A stretch of 64,000 nt of DNA from CAZEKB01 sp964512225 (GTDB lineage Bacteria > Myxococcota_A > UBA796 > UBA9615), in NCBI GenBank assembly GCA_964512225.1, contig CAZEKB010000015.1:15907-79906 (forward strand), in the 5' to 3' direction. Of this stretch, positions 18,932 to 28,157 are shown one piece after another. The position numbers were made by a program, and so were the translations under genes. The notes beneath the pieces were generated by a model that saw only the letters and a program-made list of their open reading frames with translations, was not told the origin of the DNA and did no database searches. Positions within the stretch are counted from its first letter, which is position 1. Every line of letters begins with the position of its first letter.

Positions 18932-19778
18932 CGTTCGTCGCCCATGGTGCATCGCCCTCCTGTGTCTTTCGGCGCAGCTTTTCGTTGCGGGCTGCGTCGT
19001 GGACGAACCCGATCCGCCCCCGGCGGGAGACGACGACGACGCGATCGACGACGACGACGCGATCGACGACGACGACGTGGTCGACGACGACGACGCGGAC
19101 CGAGCCTACTCCGGCCCGGCCTACCGACCGTGCGTCACCGAGGCGCAGTGCGATCCCGGCTCCGCGTGCACGACCGTCCCGGGCTACGGCGGCCGATTCT
19201 GCTCGCCCGCCTGCGATCCCGACGGCGCGGGCGACGAGTGCGCGCTGCCGGGTCTCGAGTTCGGCACCACCTGCCTCGAAGGCGGCCGCTGCGCCCGGCA
19301 CTGCGCCGACGGCGAGGACCCCGTCCCGCCCGACGCGGACATCCCCGAGCCCGGCGAAGCCCCGGCCTGCCCCGCCGACCTGACCTGCCGGGCGGTGGGC
19401 GACGACGACCTCTGCGCGGGCATCGTCGCGGGCATCGCGGGCTACTACGGGCTCTGCTCGCACCCGAACACGGACGGCCCCGACTGCCCCGCCGCCTCGT
19501 CCTGCTTCGGCGGGAACCTCGTCGGCTCGGAGTTCGGCGTGTGCCTGCCCTGGTGCGACTCGGGCAGCTGCCCGGACGCCGCGGGCGGAGAGAACACCAC
19601 CCCGTACTGCTACGACGCCACCGCCAAGGTCGACCTGGACCACCCCGTCTGCGCGCTGCTCTGCTACCCCGGCGACGAGACGTCGCTGTGCCCCACCGGC
19701 CAGATCTGCTTCGACGTCGGCTTCGGCGGCATCGGGCTCTGCTCGCCGCCCGACGCCGTGCGGCCGCCGTTCCTGTGA
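18924..19778 (+). CDS. Asp-linker, Cys-rich lipoprotein
   Basis: A 284-aa lipoprotein of unknown function. TTG 18924 gives an ideal signal peptide (basic FIVRRPW, hydrophobic core, lipobox VAGC). Four Asp4 blocks come right after the lipidated Cys, encoded by 18-bp tandem units. The rest has about 24 Cys in spaced pairs, suggesting disulphide-rich EGF- or Cys-knot-like folds. It opens a forward run of four overlapping genes: its stop overlaps the GTG of the haem-motif protein (GTGA). Its 5' end overlaps the start of the divergent DUF3179 gene. Confidence 0.72.
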   Translation: MFIVRRPWCIALLCLSAQLFVAGCVVDEPDPPPAGDDDDAIDDDDAIDDDDVVDDDDADRAYSGPAYRPCVTEAQCDPGSACTTVPGYGGRFCSPACDPDGAGDECALPGLEFGTTCLEGGRCARHCADGEDPVPPDADIPEPGEAPACPADLTCRAVGDDDLCAGIVAGIAGYYGLCSHPNTDGPDCPAASSCFGGNLVGSEFGVCLPWCDSGSCPDAAGGENTTPYCYDATAKVDLDHPVCALLCYPGDETSLCPTGQICFDVGFGGIGLCSPPDAVRPPFL

Positions 19779-21160
19779 TCCGCGCGTCCGTCACGCTCGC
19801 CGCCGCGGTGGTGGGGCTGTCGATCCCGGCGACCCTGCAGGCGCGGCCTCAGGCACCCGAGATCTTCTGCGAGACGTACCCGGACTCCCAGCTGTGCGTC
19901 GCGGGGCCCGCGTCGTGCACGACGTGCCACGTGCTCGCCGGCCCTCCCCAGCGCAACCTGTACGGCGACGACCTCGCCCGCGCGTTCACCCTGCCGGTGT
20001 TCGACGACGCCCTGCGCGAGGCGCTCCCGGCGGTCGAGGAGCTCGACTCCGACGAAGACGGCATCCCCAACCGGGCGGAGATCGACGCGGGCTCCCTGCC
20101 CGGGTTCGACTCCTCGATCGAGCCGGAGTGCGGCGAACAGACCCTGTTCGACAACCCCTGGTACCGCGTCGGCGAGTACGACCCGAGCTTCGCGTTCAAG
20201 CGCGTCACCCTCGACTTCTGCGGGCGCTCGCCCCGGTACGAGGAGCGGGAGGCCTTCGAGGCGTCCGACGACCCCGTGGAGGCCCTCACCGAGCAGCTCG
20301 ACCTGTGCCTCGGCTCGCCGTACTGGCAGGAGGTCCTGCAGGAGCTGGCGGCCCCGGTGGTGCGCCCGATCGGGCCCGCGACCGACGTGAACATCCTCGG
20401 GAACTGGGCCTGGGACTTCCGGCTGTTCCGCTGGGCGATGAGCGGCGACCGGGACGCGGCGGAGCTGCTGACCGCGGACTACTACGTCGTCGAGGACCCG
20501 CCCCTGTCCGGCCGCCTCGCGACCATCGACGACCCGCGCTCGGACTTCGAGGCGTTCGCCCAGCCGCTCGCCGCCGAGGACCGATTCGGCCTGATCACCA
20601 CCCGCTACTCGCTGGCCATGAACGTGATGTTCGCGCCCGTCCCCCGCACCCTGACCGCCCACGTCTACCGCGAACTCCTCGGCCTCGACATCGCCCGATC
20701 CCAGGGCCTGTTCAGCATCGACGAGAGCGGCGAGTACGACTGGCCCGCCCCCGCGGACGTCGACGACAAGGGCGTGTGGCAGGAGGAGTGCGCGGGCTGC
20801 CACGCCACGCTCGATCCGCTGTCGTACCCGTGGGCGCGCTACAACGGCATCGACCTCGACGGGGGCACGACCGGCGCCTACGTGCCGGACCGCGCGGTGG
20901 CCGTGATGCCCACCACCGAGGGCGCGATCTTCGGCGAGACGATCGACACCCCCGCCGAGTGGGTCGAAGCCGCCGTCGCGTCCGACGCCTTCTCGCGCCG
21001 CATCGTGTCCATCCTGTGGTCCTACGTGTTCCGACGCCCGCCCCTGTCCTGCGAAGAGGACGAGTTCGAAGACCTCCGGGCGGGGTTCCAGGACGGCGGC
21101 CGCAACGTGGAGGGGATGCTGCACCGGCTGATCCTCACCGACGCCTACGGAGCGCCGTGA
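19775..21160 (+). CDS. Exported DUF1588/DUF1592-like protein with two haem-binding motifs
   Basis: A 461-aa exported protein with an N-terminal signal peptide (ending near LQA-R). It has two CxxCH motifs, CTTCH near residue 50 and CAGCH near 345. The second sits in a CAGCHATLDPLSYPWARYNGID context, very close to the cytochrome-like DUF1588 part of Planctomycetes-type DUF1592/1595 proteins. Between them lies a helical region matching the DUF1592/1595 style. Those proteins are usually paired with a Tat-exported DUF1552/DUF1501 protein, as here two genes later. GTG 19775 overlaps the previous stop; the stop shares one base with the next ATG. Role unproven, possibly extracellular breakdown or electron transfer. 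Confidence 0.78.
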   Translation: MIRASVTLAAAVVGLSIPATLQARPQAPEIFCETYPDSQLCVAGPASCTTCHVLAGPPQRNLYGDDLARAFTLPVFDDALREALPAVEELDSDEDGIPNRAEIDAGSLPGFDSSIEPECGEQTLFDNPWYRVGEYDPSFAFKRVTLDFCGRSPRYEEREAFEASDDPVEALTEQLDLCLGSPYWQEVLQELAAPVVRPIGPATDVNILGNWAWDFRLFRWAMSGDRDAAELLTADYYVVEDPPLSGRLATIDDPRSDFEAFAQPLAAEDRFGLITTRYSLAMNVMFAPVPRTLTAHVYRELLGLDIARSQGLFSIDESGEYDWPAPADVDDKGVWQEECAGCHATLDPLSYPWARYNGIDLDGGTTGAYVPDRAVAVMPTTEGAIFGETIDTPAEWVEAAVASDAFSRRIVSILWSYVFRRPPLSCEEDEFEDLRAGFQDGGRNVEGMLHRLILTDAYGAP

Positions 21161-21771
21161 TGCGGCTGCGTCTCGCGATCCTCGCGGCCCTGCTCGTCGG
21201 CTGCCCGTCCGACTCCGAGCCCGTCGAGCCCCCGCCGGACGTGGAGCAGGAGGGGTTCGGCGTCTCGATCAAGGGCGACCTGAAGATGAAGCGGTGGCGT
21301 CAGATCTCCCGGGATCTGGAGGCCGCGCTGGCGCTGCCCCCCGAGGCGGTCTGCAACGAGACCGGGATCTATCCCTGCACGGACCTCCACGCCGTCCCCC
21401 TCGGGGGCGTGTCCATCGACAACGGGCTCTTCCGCCCCGTGGACACCGTCTCCGTGACGAGCGGGCTGGCCTTCGAGCGGTTCGCTCTGGCCGCCTGCTG
21501 GGAGCGGCTGCGTCGCGACACGGAAGAGGACGCGGCGGCCCCGGTGGTCTTCACGGTCCCCGCCGACGACACCGCGCTCGACGCCGAGGCGGGGGTCGCC
21601 CAGGTGACGGACCTCTACCGTCGGCTGCTCGCGCGGGACCCGCTGCCCGAGGAGGCGGAGGCCGTGGTGGCGATGCACGCGGGCATCGTCGAGGACGGCG
21701 GCCGCAACGGCGAGTGGGCGGCGATGGCCTGCTTCGCGGTGGCGACCACCACGGAAGGGCTCCTGTACTGA
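21160..21771 (+). CDS. Small lipoprotein between DUF1588-like and DUF1501-like genes
   Basis: A 203-aa lipoprotein with lipobox LVGC. The body is helical and contains three further Cys (CNETGIYPC and a later CWERL). It ends in VATTTEGLLY just before the next gene. I do not recognise a named family; its position between the DUF1588-like and DUF1501-like genes suggests an accessory subunit of that pair. Both junctions are one-base TGATG overlaps, so all three proteins are probably translated from one message. Confidence 0.75.
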   Translation: MRLRLAILAALLVGCPSDSEPVEPPPDVEQEGFGVSIKGDLKMKRWRQISRDLEAALALPPEAVCNETGIYPCTDLHAVPLGGVSIDNGLFRPVDTVSVTSGLAFERFALAACWERLRRDTEEDAAAPVVFTVPADDTALDAEAGVAQVTDLYRRLLARDPLPEEAEAVVAMHAGIVEDGGRNGEWAAMACFAVATTTEGLLY

Positions 21772-23279
21772 TGGCCGTCAGCCGCCGACGCCTGCTGCGC
21801 AACCTCGGCCTCGCCGCGGGCGGGATCGGGGCCGCCTCGCTCACGCCGGGGTTCGTGCGGCGCGCGTCCGCGGCGGGCGACGGGCCCTGCTACCTCATCG
21901 TGCTCGGCTGCTTCGGCGGGGCGTCGATGCTGGACTCCTTCATGCCCGTCGACGGCGGCGACGCGCTGACCCACCCGAACCGCGGCACGGTCGTCTCCTA
22001 CTCCACGACGCAGCCCGATGGCAGCAACATCCGGTGCGTCGACCGGCCCGCCTTCCGCACCTTCCTGGAGCGCCACGGCGAGCACACCGTGGCGATGTCC
22101 ACGCAGTCGTCGTCGGTGAACCACTTCGTCGCCCAGACCCGCTCGGTGAACGGGCGCGACGTCTTCGCGGGCCGCACGCTGGCCGAGGCCGTCGCGGCGG
22201 TGCACGGCGAGGACCTGACGCTGCCGAACGTGAACATGGGCCGCGGCGGCTACTCCGAGCCGGGCGCGGACCGGGCGCTCGACCCGCGGTTCCGGGCGGA
22301 GATCGTCACCAACCCGGTGATCTTCCCCCTGTCGACGAGCGGGCACGCGGGCATCGCGCCCCTGGGCGATCGTCCGATCCAGGACCCGACCACCCGCGCG
22401 GCGATGGTCGCCCGGGCCCGCGCGCTGCGGGACGGGACGCTGGAGTCGGTGTCGCCGTTCGGACGCACCTTCGCGTCGTCCGCTCGCCGCCGCGACGTCC
22501 TGTGGAACCGCACGCGGATCGAGCCCGCGATCGAGGGCGCCGAGCTCATGCGGGAGCTGCTCTACGTGCCCGATCTCGGCTCGCTGTTCCCCCAGAGCGA
22601 GTACGGGCTGACGCCGAGCGACGAGTCCCAGCGGGTCATCGACGCGCTGCCCGGCTCGTTCCCGGCGAACACGTCCGGGACGGCGGAGGACCGGCTCCAG
22701 GCCCAGGCGGCCCTCGCCTACCTCCTGCTGCGCACCGGCACGTCGTGCGCCGTCACGCTGACCGAGCCCGGCACGGACGGGTTCCTCGCCTTCGACCAGT
22801 CGCACCAGAGCCACCGCACCGCCCAGCGCGTGCACTGGAACCGCGTCCTCGACACGGCGGATCGGCTGATCGGCCTGCTCGCGTCGGCGGAGTACGTCGG
22901 CCCCGACGGCCCCGACGGCTCCTCGCTGTGGGACCGCACGATGATCGTGTTCGCGACGGAGTTCGGGCGCGACAAGTGGGACACCGGCGGCGGCTTCGGC
23001 ACCGGCCACCACCTCAACAACGGCCTGCTGGCGGTGAGCCCCCTGCTGCGCGGCAACCAGTCGCTGGGGACCGCCGACCCGGACAACGGCTTCCTCACCG
23101 GCTTCGACCGCGAGACCGGGGCCCCGACGCCCTACGACGACGTCGCCCCCGGGGAGGACCCGCTGTTCAACCACCCGAACCTCCCGCCCGCCGAGGAGGA
23201 GGTCTACGGGTCCCTGCTGGCCGCGCTCGGCGTGGACTTCCCCGGCCGCCGGACGATCCCCGCCCTGCTCCGCGACTGA
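21771..23279 (+). CDS. Tat-exported DUF1501-like protein
   Basis: A 502-aa protein with a twin-arginine signal (SRRRLLRNLGLAAGG), so it is folded before export. The body resembles DUF1501/DUF1552 proteins of the alkaline-phosphatase/sulfatase-like fold: a central VFATEFGRDKW segment and FGTGHHLNNGLLAVSP, where relatives read HWPG or similar. A FLAFDQSHQSH stretch has His residues that could bind metal. Families of this type come with DUF1588/1592 proteins, matching the upstream gene. The start overlaps the previous stop. Substrate and activity are unknown. Confidence 0.8.
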   Translation: MAVSRRRLLRNLGLAAGGIGAASLTPGFVRRASAAGDGPCYLIVLGCFGGASMLDSFMPVDGGDALTHPNRGTVVSYSTTQPDGSNIRCVDRPAFRTFLERHGEHTVAMSTQSSSVNHFVAQTRSVNGRDVFAGRTLAEAVAAVHGEDLTLPNVNMGRGGYSEPGADRALDPRFRAEIVTNPVIFPLSTSGHAGIAPLGDRPIQDPTTRAAMVARARALRDGTLESVSPFGRTFASSARRRDVLWNRTRIEPAIEGAELMRELLYVPDLGSLFPQSEYGLTPSDESQRVIDALPGSFPANTSGTAEDRLQAQAALAYLLLRTGTSCAVTLTEPGTDGFLAFDQSHQSHRTAQRVHWNRVLDTADRLIGLLASAEYVGPDGPDGSSLWDRTMIVFATEFGRDKWDTGGGFGTGHHLNNGLLAVSPLLRGNQSLGTADPDNGFLTGFDRETGAPTPYDDVAPGEDPLFNHPNLPPAEEEVYGSLLAALGVDFPGRRTIPALLRD

Positions 23280-23337
23280 CGCGTCGGGCACGGCCCTGCC
23301 CGGTTCCCCGGGGCGGCGGTTGCAGGTCGATCCGGAC

Positions 23338-24978
23338 ATGTCTGTTTCGAATCGTCCCCTCGTCTTCGCCCTCACCCTCTCCGTCGCGGCGCTCGCCCAG
23401 CCCTCCCCGGCCGACGCCTGCGGAGGCTTCTTCTGCTCCCGCGGCGGGCCCCAGCCCCTGCAGGCGGTGGAGCAGACCCAGGAGCGCGTCCTCTTCCAGG
23501 TCAACGACGACGACACGATCACGGCGACCGTCGAGATCTCCTACACGGGGGACCCCGCGCTGTTCGCCTGGGTCGTGCCGGTGCCGGACGAGCCCACCCT
23601 CGAGCTGGGGTCCCTGGAGGGGATCGTCGCGTTGGACCAGGCCACGCAGCCCACCTTCGTGGCTCCCCGCACCGTCTGCGGGACCGATACGACCGGCTGC
23701 CGACCGACGATCGCCCAGAGCCTGCTGAACGGCGCGGAGACGGTCGCGGCCGCGCCGCTCGCCCTGCTGGGATGCTCCGCCGACAGCGGCCTGACCGCCA
23801 TGGACAGCGGGGGCGTGGACGGGGTCGGCGTCGACGTGGTCGACCTCGACCGCGTGGGGCCCTTCGAGCCCGAGGTGGTGTCGTCGGACGATCCCGAGCT
23901 GCTGATCAACTGGCTCATCAACAACGACTTCCTCATCACGGACGCCATGCGGCCGGCCGTGGCCGGATACGTGGAGGCGGGGATGAAGTTCCTCGCCATG
24001 AAGCTGGCGCCGGACGCGGAGATCGGGGACATCGAGCCGATCCGCATGACCTACCCGTCGACGACGCCGATGCTCCCGATCGTCCTCACGCAGGTCGCCG
24101 CCGAACCGGACATGAGCGTCGTGATCTTCATCGGCGGCGAGCAGCGCTACCAGGCCGCGACCTGGCCGAACCTCGTCGTCGACCCCGCGGACATCTGGCT
24201 CGACCCGGGCTTCGCCGCGGGCACCAACTACTCCTCGGTCGTCTCCTGGATGGTCGACGAGCTCGGCGGCCGCGCGTGGGTCACCGAGTTCGCGGGCGCC
24301 CGGCCGGCCGGCGCGGACGTGGCGGCGCTCACCGACTCCCCCTACATCACGCGGCTGTTCACGCGGCTCTCGGGCTGGGAGATGACGGACGACCCGATGT
24401 TCGTCCCCAGCGACGGACACGACATCGACAACCTGCGGGACCTCTCGCTGGGCGCCGCCCAGGACGTGTGCGACGTGCAGTTCGGCCAGGGCAGCGCCTG
24501 CGGCGGCGTGTACTGCGGCGAGGGCGCGCAGTGCGCGGACATGGGCGGCTTCCCCGGGTGCGTATGCCCCGAGGGTCAGGTCGCGCGGTCGGTCCTCGAG
24601 CGCGGGCTCGGCTCGCTCATCCCGAAGGTCGTCTGCACGCGCACCGACTTCAACATGATGGACGGCATGCCCGACGACGTCGGGACGCCCCCGGACCCGT
24701 GCGCCAACGTCTCCTGCGGCGCGGGCACCTGCGTCGCCCTCAACGGGTTCGCCACCTGCGAGTGCGACGACGGAGCGGCCGCCACGCTCGGCTTCGGCCA
24801 GGGCATGACCTGCCAGACCTTCAGCGGCGAGCTGATGGGGCCCGAGTCGATGCTGCCCACGTGGGTCGAAGAGGGCACCAACGGCCTCGCCGAGCCCGAC
24901 GCGGACCCCCGCTTCTTCATGCTCCTGGCGCTGCTCGTCCCCGCGGTCGTGCTGCGGCGGCGCGCCGCCCGTCGATGA
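23338..24978 (+). CDS. DUF2330 secreted protein with EGF-like repeats and membrane tail
   Basis: A 546-aa exported protein. The signal peptide is followed by the DUF2330 hallmark ACGGFFC, then VLFQVNDDDTITATVEISY and FAWVVPVPDEP. A Cys-rich part with two EGF-like modules lies at about residues 375-490 (GVYCGEGAQC, CANVSCGAGTC). The end is a hydrophobic helix and an Arg-rich tail (VLRRRAARR), typical of MYXO-CTERM-like anchoring. ATG 23338 puts the signal sequence first; a TTG 18 bases upstream is unlikely. The stop overlaps the next ATG. DUF2330 proteins are common in Myxococcota, and their role is unknown. Confidence 0.85.
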   Translation: MSVSNRPLVFALTLSVAALAQPSPADACGGFFCSRGGPQPLQAVEQTQERVLFQVNDDDTITATVEISYTGDPALFAWVVPVPDEPTLELGSLEGIVALDQATQPTFVAPRTVCGTDTTGCRPTIAQSLLNGAETVAAAPLALLGCSADSGLTAMDSGGVDGVGVDVVDLDRVGPFEPEVVSSDDPELLINWLINNDFLITDAMRPAVAGYVEAGMKFLAMKLAPDAEIGDIEPIRMTYPSTTPMLPIVLTQVAAEPDMSVVIFIGGEQRYQAATWPNLVVDPADIWLDPGFAAGTNYSSVVSWMVDELGGRAWVTEFAGARPAGADVAALTDSPYITRLFTRLSGWEMTDDPMFVPSDGHDIDNLRDLSLGAAQDVCDVQFGQGSACGGVYCGEGAQCADMGGFPGCVCPEGQVARSVLERGLGSLIPKVVCTRTDFNMMDGMPDDVGTPPDPCANVSCGAGTCVALNGFATCECDDGAAATLGFGQGMTCQTFSGELMGPESMLPTWVEEGTNGLAEPDADPRFFMLLALLVPAVVLRRRAARR

Positions 24979-26486
24979 GGGCCCTCGCGTTGGTCCTGGC
25001 GCTCCTGTTCGTCCCGTCCGCGGCGTCGGCGCAGGACTGCCCGGACCCGGAGACGACGCTCGACAACCAGGTGTTCCCCCGCTCCACGACCGGGCTCGCC
25101 CCCACCGACACCCTGATCTGGTACCTGAGCGACAACCGCCTCGCGACGCACGAGGGCATCCAGCGGGCGCTGTCGGTGGTGTCCCTGGGAGGCGACGGAG
25201 ACGTCGAGGTCGAGCCCGCGGGCGCGGCGATCGCGGGAAACCGAGGGCTGTTCGCGTTCCGCCCCGTCGAGCCCCTCGCCCCGGACACGGACCACGAGAT
25301 CCAGTACCCGATCCACCCCCTGGGCACGGACCTCGGGGTGACCACCTTCCGCACGCTCGACGGCCCCGCGGGCGACGCCCCGCCCGTGCCGGTCCTGGAG
25401 TCGTCGATCCTGGCCAGCGACTACAGCCTGCTGGGTGACTGGTGCAGCTCCCAGGACTACCGGGACGAGGCGCTGTTCACCCTCGACTCCCAGGGCGTCT
25501 TCGACCTGGCCGGGCGCGCCGGGGGGACGTGGACCTTCGCCGAGGACCCCTTCGTGGATCCGGTCGCCGCCATCGGGGCGGGGCGGATCTCGCTCCAGGA
25601 GGACATCGGCCCCATGGAGCGCTTCGACGTGCGCTTCGGGTCGCTGGACCTCGCCGGGCAGTTCTCTGGGTGGTCGGCCGCGGAGGCCACGGAGATGCCC
25701 GCGTCGGGCTGCCGCGACGACGGCGACTCGATCAACTGGGCGATGCCCGTGGGCCTGCTCCTGGTGGGGCTCGGAGGCCTGCGGCGTCGCGAGGCCTGGC
25801 TCGCGGTCCTCGTGATCGGGGTGGCCCTGTCCACGTCGGCGCCCACGGTGGCGGCGGCGGCCGACGGCTCCGAGTCGAGCCCCGAGGTGATCACCGACCA
25901 GGCCGCGGAGGAGCCCGGCGACGCGGCGACCGTGCGCCCGCCCACGTGGCGCGACCTCGTGCTCGAGCGGACGGCTCGGGACCTGCCCGTGCTCGTGGGC
26001 ATCGGGGTCTCCGCGGCCGTCGTCGACACCGTGGCCCTCGCCTCCCTCGCCCCCCGGGGACACGGCGCGCTGCAGACCCGGCTCGTGAACATCACCGTGC
26101 TGGCCCCCACGCTCAGCGCGCTCGTCGCGATCGGCGGCGTTCGCCACTCCCTCCTCGATCGACGGGCGGGCAAGCGGATCACCCGAGGGCTGCGGGCGGC
26201 TTCGATCTCGCTCCTGTCGGTCGCGGTCCCGCTGTCGGTCTTCATGCAGATCGGGGCCGTGGTGCTGGGGCAGACGGACATCTCGCTGGGCATCGCCCTG
26301 ATGGCCGTCCCCGCGTCGCTCTGGGGGACGGCGACCACGCTGATCGTCTACGACGACCTGATCCGCAGCACCCGCGCCCGACATCGGGAGGGGAAGGCCG
26401 GGACCTCGGGGATCATCGACCCCCGCAGGACCCGTCACCCGATCCTGCTCACGGCCGGCCCGACCGGATTCACCTTCGTCTTCTGA
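24975..26486 (+). CDS. Two-part protein: secreted beta domain fused to a four-helix membrane domain
   Basis: A 503-aa protein of unrecognised family. Residues 1-20 are a signal peptide; about 25-245 form a secreted, Ig-like domain with few Cys. At about 255-268 a hydrophobic stretch and LRRRE resemble a C-terminal sorting tail, but the frame continues into a second hydrophobic segment that itself looks like a signal peptide ending AAAA. The last 180 residues hold four membrane helices. It reads like two ancestral genes joined. The ATG overlaps the DUF2330 stop. A frameshift or assembly join is possible, though codon use is even throughout. Confidence 0.7.
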   Translation: MRALALVLALLFVPSAASAQDCPDPETTLDNQVFPRSTTGLAPTDTLIWYLSDNRLATHEGIQRALSVVSLGGDGDVEVEPAGAAIAGNRGLFAFRPVEPLAPDTDHEIQYPIHPLGTDLGVTTFRTLDGPAGDAPPVPVLESSILASDYSLLGDWCSSQDYRDEALFTLDSQGVFDLAGRAGGTWTFAEDPFVDPVAAIGAGRISLQEDIGPMERFDVRFGSLDLAGQFSGWSAAEATEMPASGCRDDGDSINWAMPVGLLLVGLGGLRRREAWLAVLVIGVALSTSAPTVAAAADGSESSPEVITDQAAEEPGDAATVRPPTWRDLVLERTARDLPVLVGIGVSAAVVDTVALASLAPRGHGALQTRLVNITVLAPTLSALVAIGGVRHSLLDRRAGKRITRGLRAASISLLSVAVPLSVFMQIGAVVLGQTDISLGIALMAVPASLWGTATTLIVYDDLIRSTRARHREGKAGTSGIIDPRRTRHPILLTAGPTGFTFVF

Positions 26487-26535
26487 TTCGTCGCGCCCCC
26501 CGGAGCCGGGCTGAGCCGGCCGAGACGCGGCGCCC

Positions 26536-28092
26536 TCAGTCGGCGGCGAGGAGCGCTTCGACCTCGGATACGGCGTCGGCGACGGAGATCCGGCGCTGCT
26601 GCATGGTGTCGCGGTCGCGGATCGTGATCGTGCCGTCCTGCAGGGTGTCGCCGTCGACGGTCAGGCACCAGGGCGTCCCGATCTCGTCGTGGCGGCGGTA
26701 CCGACGCCCGATCGCGTGCTGCTGGTCGTAGGACGCGTTGATGCCCTTGGCCAGGAACGCCTCGACGATCTCGCGGGCCTTCTCGGGCATCCCGTCCTTC
26801 TTCACCAGCGGCAGGACGGCCACCTTGATCGGCGCGAGGCGCGGGTGGAACTGCATCACGACGCGCGTCTCCTCCTTGCCCTTGCTGTTGGTGACCTTCT
26901 CCTCGGTGTAGGCGTCGAGCAGGTACACGAGCAGGCCGCGCGTCAGCCCCGCGGCGGGCTCGATGACGAACGGCACGTACTTCTTGTTCTGCTCCTGATC
27001 GAAGTACTCGATCTTCGTCTTGCTCGCCTTGGCGTGCTTGCCGAGGTCGTAGTCGGTGCGGTTCGCGATGCCCTCGAGCTCGCCCCAGCCCCACGGGTAC
27101 AGGTACTCGATGTCGAAGCAGCCCTTGGCGTAGTGCGCCAGCTCGTCCGGCTCGTGGGGGCGCAGGCGGAAGCGCTCGGGGTCGTTGCTGTAGCGCTTCC
27201 ACCAGTTCATGCGCTCGGCGGTCCAGTACTCCATCCACTCGTCGTCCGTGCCGGGCTCGACGAAGAACTCCATCTCCATCTGGTCGAACTCGCACGAGCG
27301 GAAGATGAAGTGCTCGGTCGTGATCTCGTTGCGGAAGGAGCGGCCCTGCTGGGCGATGCCGAACGGCACCTTGAGCGACATCGAGCGCTGGATGTTCAGG
27401 AACTGCACGAACATCGCCTGCGCCGTCTCCGGCCGCAGGTACACGGCGGACTCGGCCGCGAGGCCGGTGAGGGCGCTGCGCAGGTCGCGCCCGTCGAGGT
27501 CGGCCAGGTCGCCGTTCTCGATGGCGGCGGCGATGCGGCCCAGGGGATCGACGGGGCCCAGGGAGCTGCGAAACATCAGGTTGAACTGACGCTCCTCGCT
27601 CATGAACGGCGAGCCGCAGGTCGGGCACACGTAGCCGCGGTCGCCCGCGACGGCCCCGGAGAGGGTGCGCTTGCTGCGCGTGACCTCGACCCCGAACTGC
27701 TCGTTGATCTGTACGAGGGCGACCTTCGCCTTGCCCTTGTCGGGGAGCGTGATCGGGGCGGGTTCACCGTCGGCGAGGACGGGCGCGTGGTCGGCGCGGA
27801 ACCGCGACTTGCAGACCTTGCAGTCGACGAGCGGGTCGGCGAAGCCCGCGAGGTGGCCCGAGGCCTCCCACACCTTCGGATGCATGATGATCGACGCGTC
27901 GAGGCCGACCACGTCCTCGCGCTCGTGCACCATCCGGCGCCACCACTCCTGGGCGATGTTGCGCTTGAGCTCGACGCCGAGCGGGCCGTAGTCGTAGGCG
28001 CTGCGCAGGCCGCCGTAGATGTCGCTGGACTGGAATACGAACCCTCGCCGCTTGCACAGCGAGACGATCTTCTGCATCTGGTCGTCGGACAT
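26536..28092 (-). CDS. glyS: Glycyl-tRNA synthetase, eukaryote/archaea-type single-chain class II
   Basis: A 518-aa enzyme that charges tRNA-Gly. It matches the homodimeric class II type, not the bacterial two-subunit GlyQ/GlyS. It starts KRRGFVFQSSDIYGG and YDYGPLGVELK (motif 1 region). Motif 2 is FRNEITTEHFIFRSCEFDQMEMEFF, given here as key residues R-E-F-E. Motif 3 is in AAGLTRGLLVYLL. An insert carries two Cys pairs (CKVCKSRF and CPTCGSP), fitting a zinc site. ATG 28092 is supported by protein length and the family start. It is separated from the RAYT gene by 65 bp. Confidence 0.95.
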   Translation of the reverse strand: MSDDQMQKIVSLCKRRGFVFQSSDIYGGLRSAYDYGPLGVELKRNIAQEWWRRMVHEREDVVGLDASIIMHPKVWEASGHLAGFADPLVDCKVCKSRFRADHAPVLADGEPAPITLPDKGKAKVALVQINEQFGVEVTRSKRTLSGAVAGDRGYVCPTCGSPFMSEERQFNLMFRSSLGPVDPLGRIAAAIENGDLADLDGRDLRSALTGLAAESAVYLRPETAQAMFVQFLNIQRSMSLKVPFGIAQQGRSFRNEITTEHFIFRSCEFDQMEMEFFVEPGTDDEWMEYWTAERMNWWKRYSNDPERFRLRPHEPDELAHYAKGCFDIEYLYPWGWGELEGIANRTDYDLGKHAKASKTKIEYFDQEQNKKYVPFVIEPAAGLTRGLLVYLLDAYTEEKVTNSKGKEETRVVMQFHPRLAPIKVAVLPLVKKDGMPEKAREIVEAFLAKGINASYDQQHAIGRRYRRHDEIGTPWCLTVDGDTLQDGTITIRDRDTMQQRRISVADAVSEVEALLAAD

Positions 28093-28157
28093 GGTCGAGA
28101 GCCTCCGTCGCACCGTCGGGCGCGGGTCGGGGACCCTCCCGCGCGGGGGGACGGGTG

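Noticed and set aside
26505..26520. Possible terminator hairpin between the convergent two-part membrane gene and glyS
   Set aside because: Stem of only five pairs (GCCGG/CCGGC), with no T tract; too weak in GC-rich DNA.
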